A stretch of DNA of 64,000 nucleotides from Tetradesmus obliquus (taxonomy: Eukaryota; Chlorophyta; Chlorophyceae; Sphaeropleales; Scenedesmaceae), in contig CP126192.1 of assembly GCA_030272155.1 (NCBI GenBank), positions 6,792,501-6,856,500 of the forward strand, in the 5' to 3' direction. The position numbers were made by a program, and so were the translations under genes. Shown here piece by piece: positions 35,889 to 46,245 of the stretch; positions within the stretch are counted from its first letter, which is position 1; each line of letters opens with the position of its first letter. Under the pieces are notes generated by a model. That model was given only the letters and a program-made list of their open reading frames with translations. It was not told where the DNA came from and did not search any database.

Positions 35889-37291
35889 ATGCCACGTAGA
35901 GGCAATCATCAGCGCCCTTCAAGGCGTCAAATTCTTACAGCTTCATCTAGGAAAGTACCTTTTGAGACATGGCTGCCAACAACAGATGCGATCTATGCCG
36001 CAGCAACGCTGGATGATCTGCAGCAGCAGCAGCAGTGGCTGCAGGACATGCAGGACACCCTGAGCAAGCATGATGCAGACATAGAGGTGTCAGATGAGCT
36101 GTGTGGTCGATTGTGCCGCTCAGTACGCAGATTGTGCCAGCTGCTGGGGCAGGAGCAGCCCTCAGAGCTGCTGCAGCAGGTGAGCCTCGGCGCCACTGTT
36201 GCGTTACAGTCACCAACAGCTTGTACCAGCTATGCTTTGCAACAGTATACATTCAGCTCCTGATGACTCTACCAAGCAACTCGAACGGCACATTGACACA
36301 ACCGCGGCTGCCTATGCATTGTTGTGGTTACTGTTGGCAGCAGCGTTATTCTCCTGTGTATTTGTGGGATGTTGCCAGCTGCAGCTGCTGTTGCACAGCC
36401 TGACCAGTCTTGGTAAGCTTTGAGGCCTCCACAATCTACTGTGCCCTTTCAATGCTATTCCAGGCACATTCCCCTGCCTGCTGTACCTGACGGTTCTGCC
36501 ATCATTGCTGCTGCGTGTCACATGTTCACTGCTTGCAGCGCTTGCAGGTGCCGCTGCGCATCTTTGAGGTGCATTGCTGCGTGCTGAGGCTGGTGCTGGC
36601 TGGAATGTACAGAAAAGGACAGTTCTACTTCCGCCTGCAGGAGCAGCAGGAGCGGCTGGGACAGCAGCTGGAGCAGCAGCAGCGACGGCAACGAGGACGG
36701 CAGCAGCATGGTGAACCGCGGCAGGAGCGCAGTTTCAAGATAGCAGTGCCTTTTGCCGACTACCTGAGTGATGCTGGTAAGGACCAAGCACACACCAGTT
36801 TTACTCACCTGCTCTTATGTGCAGTACCAGTTTACAGTACCAGTTTGCAGTACCAGTTTTTTTCTTATGTGCAGTACCAGTTTTACTCACCTGCTCTTAT
36901 GTGCAGTACCAGTTTACAGTACCAGTTTGCAGTACCAGTTTTTTTCTTATGTGCAGTACCAGTTTTACTCACCTGCTCTTATGTGCAGTACCTTGTTGGT
37001 CAGGAACCCAACAGCCAGAATGAACCAGCATGCGCATTCAGTGGTGCATCTGTGCCGCTACTGTGTGCGGCGCTGATGCTGCTTGAGCAGTGCTGGGGGG
37101 GCCCTCAGCACTTGCATTAAACGGCACTTGCAATGAACAGCAACAGCACTTGCATCGAAGCTGCAGTGCCGCTGCACGCGTAGCTTGTGACTGTTGACTT
37201 GCCTAAACCGTACAACTGCCTGTGATGCTGCGTACCGCTACAGGGCTGCTGCTGCCGTTGGCCTCGGCCTGCAACACCATCAGCGCAGCAC

Positions 37292-37328
<37 letters not shown>

Positions 37329-37974
37329 CGAGGCAGGCAACGAGCAGCAGCAGGGGGCAGGGGATGACCAGCAGCAGCAGCAGCAGGCGCTGGACGTACT
37401 GGTGTCTTTGGGCCTTTATTTTCTGCTGATCTGGACTGAAGCAGCAGAGGCCCGTGACAATGGAGAGCAGGCAGTAACAGCAGCAGAGCACGAAAGTGGG
37501 GCTGAAGTTCCCACTGATGACCCGGCGCAATACACCTGCCTGCTGACAGACCCACGGATGCACAGTGCTACTGTGGTGCCAGCAGTGGCACGCCTTGCTG
37601 TGGCCCTGCTGCGTACACCCGGCAGCAACAGCAGCAGCAGCAGCAGTGACGCCAGCAGCAGCAGCGGCGGCAACAGCAGGGCAGCCGTCGACACAGATGG
37701 GTTGCCAGCAGTGCTGGTGCATTTCGGGCAGCAGGAGCGAAATGCGCTGTTCTGCAATGTCATCGACATACTGTCTTACACAGTGGCTGGCTGTGCTAAC
37801 GCAATCCCAGAGCAGCTGCAGCTGCGGCAGCTCACCAGCGACCCGCATGTGCTGCAGCTGCTGCTGCTGGACATTGCACGGATGGTACAGGCGATGCACC
37901 GGCAGCGACAGGGGAGAGCAGTGATGCCAGATGTGGCAGCGGCAGTGGCAGCAGCTCTACAGAAATGTACGAGC

Positions 37975-38014
<40 letters not shown>

Positions 38015-40528
38015 GTGTGGTACCTCCTTGGCATGAGCAGCTGCTGCTGGGCATTGGGGTTGCTGCTGCTGAGCTGGGTGCTGCTGCTGATGCTTCGCAC
38101 TGCGCCAGGGCAGCCTTTGTGCTTGACTTTGTCCTGGTCCCTGACATAAGACCTGTAAGACCAGAGGAGCTGCTCAGCACACAGAAGGAAGAAGATCAGC
38201 TGCAGCTGGAGGTGCATGCTGGCAGCAGCAGCAGCAGCGGCGGCGGCGGCGGCTACAGCAACGGCAATGACATCAGACAGGACACCACCACCAGCAGCAG
38301 CAGCAGTGATGCGGCCAGCAGCGACGGGGACAGCAGCAATGCTGGCGGTTCCGGTTATGTCAGCATCCCCGTTATGCTGACGCAGAAGCTGCAGCTGCCG
38401 CTGCTGCTAACCCTGCTGGAGTTCATGCTGCTGTTTGACTGCAGCCATGAGAGCAGCACACGCACTCTGATGGACACAATGCTTGCAATGATACAAGTTG
38501 TGCGCGATGCAGAGGTTGCAGCCCATTTAGCAGAGTCAGAAGCAGCTGCAGAAGCAGCGAAGACCCTACAGGGTGTGCAGCCGCTGCCAAGTGCTGTGCT
38601 GCAGCTGCAGCCGCTGCTGTTTGCAGCAGTGCACGCGCACAGCAAGGCATCAGGGCTGCCAGCAGCAGCAGACCCAGAAGAATTTGACACGCAACTGCTG
38701 GCTGCGTTTTTGAAGCTGGTGTGCATGCTGGTGGATGTCATGGTCAGAGGTGAGGCTTGCTTGACCATGGTTAGCTTAAAACCTTGACAGGGCTGCAGGT
38801 CTGCTGTTGCTGTAGTGGTTGCGAGGGTGATGCATCACAGGACGTATCTGCTGAGTGCAAAGCCTTCCGGGGTGCGCCGGCAGCAGGCGAGGCAGCATTG
38901 CATATGCGCCATTGACCGCGAACCGTCCGCGCGGCATTGCCCCTCACGTTGCGCTGCTGCTGATGCTGCTTGTGCTGATGCTGCTCATGCTGCTGCTGTA
39001 TCCTGCTATGCGCCACGCAGCACACCCTGAAGAAGATATGCTGTTTCATCGCTACATGCGGGCAGCACTAGCAGCACAGCAGCCAGCCGCACTAGCTGGC
39101 ACGGACTTGGTAGCTGCATTGGAGGCAGGTGTGCGTGCAAATGCAGCCAGGGGGCATGTGGAGCAGCCGCGGTATGAAGCTGTTGGATTGTGCTGTGCCT
39201 TGGTGGAGGAGAGCTTGAAGCAGCACTCTCAGCAGACACAGCAGGGCAATGCAGCAGCCAGCCAGCAGCAGCAGCAGCAGCAGGGGCTGTTCACACTGCT
39301 GCTCAGCCTGCTCAAGGTTACGCAAGCCAGTAGGGCCTCACGCGAGAGTGGCGACACAGTCCTGTCCAACTTGGACTGGGTGCTCCAGTTTGCAGAGATG
39401 GCCGCAAGTGGCCTCGTCAATGGCAGCAGCAGCAGCAGCAGTAGCGGCAACGGCAGCGGCAGCAGCGGGCAGGTAGCCACATGGATGCTGCTGATAGCAC
39501 GCGGGTTTACTGCCATCGGTCAGCTGCAGCAAGCTGCAGCAGAGGACGGCCTGTCGATTGGTCTGCAAGCCATTGACGATGCTTTGCGCTGGGTCAGGGT
39601 GCACCTGCCGCTGCTAATCGAGGTGCACAGCAGCAGCGCAGCAGCAGCAGCACCAGAGCAGCAAGCCAGCAGCAGCAGCAGCAGCAGCAGGGTGAAGGCG
39701 ACTAGGCTGCAGCTGCTGCAGCAGCTGCCAGCGCACTTGATTCAGGTGCAAGCCGGCATCGCTCGCTGGCGTTTGGCGCAACCAGACACCTTGAGATTCA
39801 CTCAAAGCAGCTGTCACGAGCTGGGTATGCAGCTGGTGTCATTTGGTGAGGCGCTGGCTGCTGCGCTGCCCAGCAGGCTGTGCTGCAACCACACGGGGTG
39901 CGCCAACCTGGGCCGGCTGAGTGAGGCGGAGCTGGTGGCGGGCAGGGGCTGCGTGTGCGGGCGGTGAGTGGCGTGTTGGTAGGGTGATGGGAGGTGGGAG
40001 GGTAGCAGCAAGCAGCGGCGAGTATGATTGATGTGCATTGTGGCTGGGTGGCAACCGTCACGTTGATGCTTATATAGAGAGGCGATGAACAAACCAAGTT
40101 ATGTTGGAGGGACAGGGAGCTGCAGCAATCGTGTGAGACACCGGAGCAGCTCATGTGCTGTTTTGCATGCATAGCTGGGGGTCTGCTCGTGCATTGTGTC
40201 AGACTTGCACTCGGTCAAGCTTGGGCTTTGCTGTTTTCTGTGACATGTGCATCACCACCCTCGCACCCGCAGGTGCTTTGCAGCGCGCTACTGCAGCAAG
40301 GAGTGCCAGGTGGCAGCCTGGCCTCTGCACAGGAAGATGTGCAACGCGATATCAGCACGAGCGGCAGCAGCAGCAGCAGCAGCAGCAGCAATAGAGCTAA
40401 GGCCTACAAGTCCGCCATGTTGTCCAGGCAACGAGCCTGCCGCGTCGTTCTTCTCTTTGCATTTGGCTTCCTTGAGGCTTGAACTGGAGGTGTTTGGTGT
40501 GTTGGTTGCTGCACAGCATACGATTTGA
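35889..40528 (+). CDS. MYND zinc-finger protein, paralogue B
   Basis: Five exons: 35889-36179, 36539-36776, 37244-38749, 38892-39963, 40273-40528; same phases as A; 1120 residues. Exon 1 has exactly the length of A's (291 nt). Shared blocks: RLQVPLRIFEVHCCVLRLVL, LLLPLASACNTISAALE, FMLLFDCSHESSTRTLMDT, and the finger CCNHTGCANL...CVCGR / CFAARYCSKECQVAAWPLHR. Exon 4 opens with a strong hydrophobic stretch (VALLLMLLVLMLLMLLLYPA) that could span a membrane. Its acceptor (GCGAG/GC at 38891) is the only one that keeps the frame and is not a CAG, so it is the weakest junction. After the finger, one extra base relative to A (ATATCAGCACGAGC against ATACAGCACGAGC) reads the CAG run as poly-Ala and adds a new tail of about 45 residues. 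Confidence 0.78.
36799..36993 (+). repeat. 82-bp tandem repeat in intron 2 of MYND gene B
   Basis: Units start at 36799, 36881 and 36963 (about 2.4 copies). Each unit holds CTTATGTGCAG twice and several GTACCAGTTT blocks, so the intron carries repeated acceptor-like CAG sites upstream of the used acceptor at 37243. Confidence 0.9.
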
Positions 40529-41670
40529 TGGATCTCATACCATCAATCATGACGCTGTATGCTAAGCAGCCAGCTTAATGTCTGCGCAGCAGCCATGGTG
40601 GCCTTTGGGTGACCACCTGTAGCCATGTAAGGACGCACTATGTTGCACTGTGCTCTGCAAAGTGTGTTTACATGCCAATGCCAGCTTTTTACTGAATCGG
40701 CAGGATCACCCCCGGGTCCAACGGGTCCAACGGGTCCAAGAGCCCTCAAAAGTCTTTTTTAATTATCATTATACTTGAATCAAGCATCTAGAGACATCGC
40801 TTGGCTCGTTCGCACCAGCGCAGTACTGGGGTCTAGGGTGCTTTGGGGGGAGGCGGGGGGCAGGATCCCAGCTGCCAAGCATGACACCTGCGACAGATAG
40901 AGTATCGGTTTCACCCATCCACGAACTCGACATGCCATCACTGTGTGACTTGCACTCTACGATGCATCGGGAAGCACACTCGACATTTGACACTTGCAAC
41001 AGTGGATCGGACTGCTTGCCAAGACGGTGTCTGTTAACAACCCTAATTAGAACGCATACCCTCGTTGCCTTGTCTGAGGTCCAAAATAATCAAAATAACG
41101 CACTTTATGAATGTTATCAGCGCATTCAACGTCCCTAGAGGGTCTCTGAGATGCAGCACTTGCCAGCCGTTCGCTGTCCATAAAGCTAACAGGTGACAGC
41201 CATATGCACATAGTTCAAAAGCTGAACATTTTCGAGTCTTTTACCTGTTGCAAGACTCTGACTACGCCCTGTAGACTCAGCTCACTGAAAGCAGTTCACA
41301 CATCCGAGGCTCGACTCCAGGCCGGTGTTTAGTGCAGTCCTGTGAACGCTTCCAAGCAAACCAACAAAAAATATTATTGTAGAATTCAACGATACATCAT
41401 TACGTGCAGTACCGGCTCTTTGGACAACAGCAGTAGCACCAACAACAACAGCAGCAGCAGCAGCACTTCCTTGGCTCAGAGGTGCAGCATAAGCCAGATC
41501 GCCAGTATGAACAACGTGCAGGTGTGTTAGAATAACCTGCTTTTTCGCTTGAGGTTGCAGCAGTTGCGCCAGTCGTGCAAGGAGCAGCAGTGCAAGTGCA
41601 GCAGAATGCCTTTGGCAATGTGCCGGTAGGAGTTGTCGTTGTACCACAGCCTGCAGCGCCACCAAACAAC
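40529..41670. other. intergenic region, possibly with upstream exons of the next gene
   Basis: A 9-bp motif CGGGTCCAA occurs three times at about 40712-40740. The plus-strand ORF 41342-41530 ends near a CAG/GTGTG donor-like site at 41521, but its phase does not fit the next open frame. No known gene is seen. Confidence 0.4.
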
Positions 41671-42596
41671 ATGTCCCAGCAGCAACAGCAGCAGCGGCAA
41701 ATGCGTCCGCAGCAACAGCTGTTCCCACAGCAGCACCAGCTAGTAACAACCCAGCAGCAACTGCAGCTGCAGATGCAGCAGCAGCAGGTGCAGCAGCAGC
41801 AGCAGGTGCAGCAGCAGCAGCAGGTGCAGCAGCAGCAGGTGCAGCAGCAGCAGCAGGTGCAGCAGCAGCAGCAGGTGCAGCAGCAGCAGGTGCAGCAGCA
41901 GCAGGTGCAGCAGCAGATGCAGCAGCAGCGGCTGCAGCAGCAGGAAGATCGGCAGACTGCTCTGCTGCTAGCAGCTGCAGCTGACGAGGCGCGGCGCCTC
42001 TCCATACAACCCAAGCAGGGCCCCATGCTCCTGCCACAGGGCCTGCAGCACGCGGAAGTACACATGCAGATGCCTGAACACCCCTGGCAGCCTGTGGCAG
42101 TGCCAGCCCCTGGCAGCAGCAGCAGCGGCATCAGCAGCAGCAGTACTGCGGCAGAGTTCAGGCCCTACACGCAGCTTGCCTTCCACAACCATGAAGCAGG
42201 CAAGACCACTTGGTTCAAGAAGCATCAGGGAGCCAAGTACACTGTGAGGCTCCCACAGCAGTTTGCTGGGCAGCATGTGACAGTTACCTGCAGCTCCAAC
42301 TTCCCGGGGCCTCAAGGCTGGCCTGACTCTGTCAGTGTGCCTGGGCTTGAAGGGCTCAGGTTGGTGCGGCTGACTAGCCGCTGTACCATGTCAGTGAAGG
42401 CTGCGCAGCAGGCGACATGGCCAGCATTACAACCCGCAGCAGCAGCAGCAGCAGCAGCAGCGGCGGCAGCGGCAGCAGGAGAAGCCCAGCCTGCTGCAGG
42501 CGGTGCCAGGCGCAAAGGCAGCAGCAAGTCAAAGAAGCCATACCTGCTGGAGGTGGATGTTGAAGTCAGCCGTGTGCTGGTGCTGCGCCCTGCAAC

Positions 42597-42648
<52 letters not shown>

Positions 42649-45260
42649 GTGGATGGCGATTCGTATTGGAGGGGGCAGATCAACCTGAAAGGTGTACCAG
42701 GGCGGTACTCGCTGGGCTGTGCGTGCCTCAACGTGTTCACTGGCAGGGTTCTGGAGACGCGGTTCTCGCCGCAGTGCCCGGCAGAGCTGGGCTTGCCAGT
42801 GCTGGATCTAGTGCCTAGGTGAGCCGGTGATTGTGTCACTTCAGTGTCACTTGGGTGTTACATCGGTGTTACTTTGGTGTCACTTGGTGTCACTGCAGTG
42901 ACACTAAGAGCTGTGGGCTGCCAGCGGAGGAGGCAGTGCTGTATTTCCCGGTTGAGTTCAATGCAATGTGAGCTTCCCGGTGCAGGGTGCAGTGTATGGG
43001 TCTGCTGCAGGCTCCAATGTTGCTGCATGTTTGATTGAGGTTCAGCTGGGGATCCCTGCAGGGTGCCACCCTCCCCAGTGTGTAGCTGCAGCAGGCACAC
43101 TGACACGCAAGTCTTGGCAGCAGCACCGTCAGCTTTCACAAACTGACTTGCAGCCGCTTTGTCCTGCTTGCTTTGGTTTCAGGGCCGCTGGAATGCATAC
43201 GATCTTGCATCACACCCCTGCCACAATAGACAAATGCGACCCTTTTTCTGTCCGTTCAACAAACGAGGGACGGACATCAGGAGCTCCAGGGGTCTAGCAT
43301 TGCGTATCCTTAGGTGCTAGTTTGGGAATGACAGCTAGCTTTAATCAAGCAACACATCAGGCCCTCAGTTCATGCATTCCTGTGTCTGCTGCTGCTGTTC
43401 TGTACAGGCCTGGAGCCCAGCCCCAGCAGGACACAGCAGCAGCAGCAGCAGCAGCAGTACACCAGGCAGCAGCAGCATTGTTGGGCGACCTGTTGGATAA
43501 TGACGAGGCTGATGCGCTGCTCAACCCCAACACGGTTGATGCAATGCTCAACGAGCTGGCCGAGCCACCTAGTGCGGTGCAGCTGCAGCAGTCAAGGCCC
43601 AACCAGGCTGGCAGGCCAGCAGCAGCGCCACAAGCAGCAGCAGCGCACGCTGCAGCAGCTGGAGGCATTGATGGCAGCAGCAGTGACATCAGCAATGATC
43701 TGTCAGACGTTGGCTCTCCAAGCGAGTCGCAGCTGTTCAACGACAGCAAGGCGGCGCTGTGCTTCCAACTGCTTGAGGCGTTTGCAGGCATGCATGGCAG
43801 CCACAGCGTTGCAGCTGCGCAGTCCGTGCTGCAATTGGTTGCTGCACACAACAGGGGTGCCGGCGGCAACAGGGAGCGTCAGATCTGCCTGCTAGATGTG
43901 CAGGAGTTTTGGTTCCTGGGCCGCTCGCTGCTGCACCTGGCTTCGAGCTCGAAGCCAGGAGCATGGGTGTTGTCAGCAGCAGCACCACCAGCAGCAGCAG
44001 CAGGAGCGGCAGGGCAGCAGTGAGGCAGCTGCTGGAGTGCAGGAACAGCAACAGAGCGGCGGTGTTCTTTACGGCGTGCTTTTTCTGCATTCCTGAGGTG
44101 CTGAGCTTCCTGCTGGCCCTGCCTGAGCTGAGCTGGAAGCTGATGCTGCTCTTCACAAAGCGAGGTGAGCCGCAGTGGCTGCCTTCTCCACTGCTCCTGT
44201 AGTTGACAGTTACTTTTGCATTTTGATATTTTAGCACGTGGCGGCTGTGTTGTGCGGAACTGCCACAGCAGCAGCTAACAGCTGCTTTGCTTGCCAGACT
44301 AACAACTAATCAACCCAACTCGCGTCTCATGTCATTGTGATCCAAATGCTGCTGGCCTGCCTGTTCTTCCGAGCCAGTGTACCTGTGTGAGACTCACGCC
44401 TTGCAACTGTGCGTTCATCTAAACTGAGAGCTAACGTGCTTTGCCGCTGCTGTGCAGGCAAGCTGTGTCACCACATCATCAGCACAGTGCCACACATGGC
44501 GCTGAATACCTTCCTGATCTGCCTGACTTCAGGCTGCGTGCTCAACACTATCAATGCTCTTCCTTGCCAATGCTGTGCAGGCAAGCAGTTCTACCACATC
44601 ATCAGCACAGAGGCACACCTGGCTCTACGGCGGGGCGACATCCCACACTACCAGCGGCTGCGCTGGGGATTGCACGTCACGCTGACAGCTCTAGCCGACA
44701 AGCTGCAAGCAGAGCTGGCCGGCAAGACTCCAGAGCAGGTGCAGGCATTTAAGGAGAAGGTCAGGGCAGTTGTGCAGAAGGCGGTGCAGCGACGGCAGCA
44801 GCAGGCGCAGCAGGCCGCCGCGCAGTGGACCAGCCGCCACGGGACACAGCCGGCAGCAGCAGCAGCAGCAGCAGGAGCCGGCGGTGCTGTGCAGGCGCAA
44901 CAGCAGCAGCTTAGCCCGGGCGCTGCAGCTGATACTGTGTTGCTGCAGCAGCCTGCACTGGCAGGCAGCACTGCAGCATTGCAGCCGGCTGCATCAGTGG
45001 CTGCAATTCAAACTGTAAGCACTGGGGATGCACATGTGCAGGGTGGCAGCAGCAGCAGCAGCGGCAGGCGCCTAGCTGGTCACAAACGCCCGCACAGCCG
45101 CAGCAGCAGCAGGTGGTCCGCTGACGTGCTGTGGATCTTGCACACCTACTGCCTGTTCCACACACACTGGAGCAGCACTCGCAGCCCACCCTATGATGGC
45201 ACGCTGCTGACCGAAGTGGCGGCTGAGCTGTTTGGATTTGAAGTGCGCAACTCAGTGTGA
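41671..45260 (+). CDS. glutamine-rich protein of unknown function
   Basis: Proposed exons: 41671-42818, 43408-43966, 44029-44164, 44581-45260; 2523 nt, 840 residues. The 62-nt intron at 43967-44028 explains an apparent frame break (...KPGAW joins LLECRNSNRAAVFF); MYND gene C has an intron of the same size. The N-terminal 90 residues are almost pure Gln with MQQQQVQQQQQV-like repeats. A conserved-looking segment follows (YTQLAFHNHEAGKTTWFKKH, then YTVRLPQQFAGQHVTVTC) and may be a beta-rich domain. After more Ala/Gln tracts come WRGQINLKGVPGRYSLGC and later the helical FYHIISTEAHLALRRGDIPH and LADKLQAELAGKTPEQVQAF. Gln-rich tracts are common in transcription cofactors; that is only suggestive. 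The start is the first in-frame ATG, but the frame is open to the left and an upstream exon is likely. Confidence 0.55.
44447..44500 (+). repeat. copy of the acceptor edge of exon 4 of the Gln-rich gene
   Basis: TGCTGTGCAGGCAAGC followed by a CACCACATCATCAGCACAG block, matching 44571-44620. It lies upstream of the used acceptor at 44580. Confidence 0.8.
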
Positions 45261-46245
45261 TAGTGTATGGCATGCATCCTTCCCTAGTGACGGCACAGGC
45301 CTGTGCAAGCTTGGAACAATGCCGCCTACACAACATATCGCGGTGTTTCGTTTGTTTAGCAGCTGGCAGTGCCGCACTGCCAAATGCTTTTGGCTGGGAC
45401 CTTTGAAGCTCTGCAGCATTCTGTGTTTAGCATTCTGTGTATGGGATCTGCCGGAAGCTAGCTGTGCTTTGCTCATTTTGCTCATGCTGGTGTCACTTGC
45501 TCACAGTGCTTTTGTGCACAGTCTGTACAATGCAGTACATTGCACAGCAGACAGGATTTTGTGCGTCGTCCTCCATGTGTTTTTGTGAGTTGCACTTATG
45601 CACAGGCGATGACCAGGCGATGGCATTGCCTGGCGCTGTATTGCATTGACGCTGTTTCGGTGTGCAGCGGTTGTCAGAACCATTACATTACATTACATTA
45701 TATTACATTACATTACATGCTCCACTCAACGAGGAGTGGGAACCCCAGTCAGAACCATTACGTTACGTTGCTGTAACATCCAGCTCATGTAACGTAAGAT
45801 TGGCAGGACTCCACTCGACCAAGGTGTGGAAATCCCAATCAGGAGCCAAGGAGAGGTGTACAGAGGCTCGTTACCTGGTCTACCGTGCGGTGGCATCTGT
45901 GGCAAGCACGTCAGACAAAGCATCACGCTGTGTTGCATCACGGCTCAATATAGCGCATCACACATGATCTCACTGAACACCGTCAAAGGGCGGAATGCTG
46001 CTGCTGCAGAGCTGTAAACAGGGCCAATAATAATACATGCATGTGCATGACTTCACTGTAAATTTTACACTGCTTGCGCTGGCTAGTGCTGCTGGCTGGC
46101 CCCTGAAGCAGCAACAGTTGTGCCGTACACCTGACGTCAGGTCTTTGTTGTCAGTCATCATCACCATCATGAGCTCGAGCTGAGTGTCGTGGGGAAGTGC
46201 GGCAGCAGAGCCGTTGCCTGGCCAGCATTGCGTCACATGTGGACC
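45261..46245. other. intergenic region between convergent genes
   Basis: Between the Gln-rich gene and the 3' end of MYND gene C. It contains a CATTA microsatellite (45681-45718) and two related copies of a CTCCACTC...GGTGTGG/GAGTGGG segment (about 45719-45760 and 45810-45850). No gene is recognised. Confidence 0.45.
45681..45718 (+). repeat. CATTA pentanucleotide microsatellite
   Basis: About seven imperfect CATTA units, one changed to TATTA. Confidence 0.9.

Noticed and set aside
43967..44028. Apparent frameshift in the Gln-rich gene
   Set aside because: A 62-nt intron with a GTGTTG donor and a GGCAG acceptor, both in phase 0, explains it without a mutation.
45681..45718. Telomere-like repeat
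   Set aside because: The CATTA unit does not match plant/algal TTTAGGG or TTTTAGGG repeats and is short.
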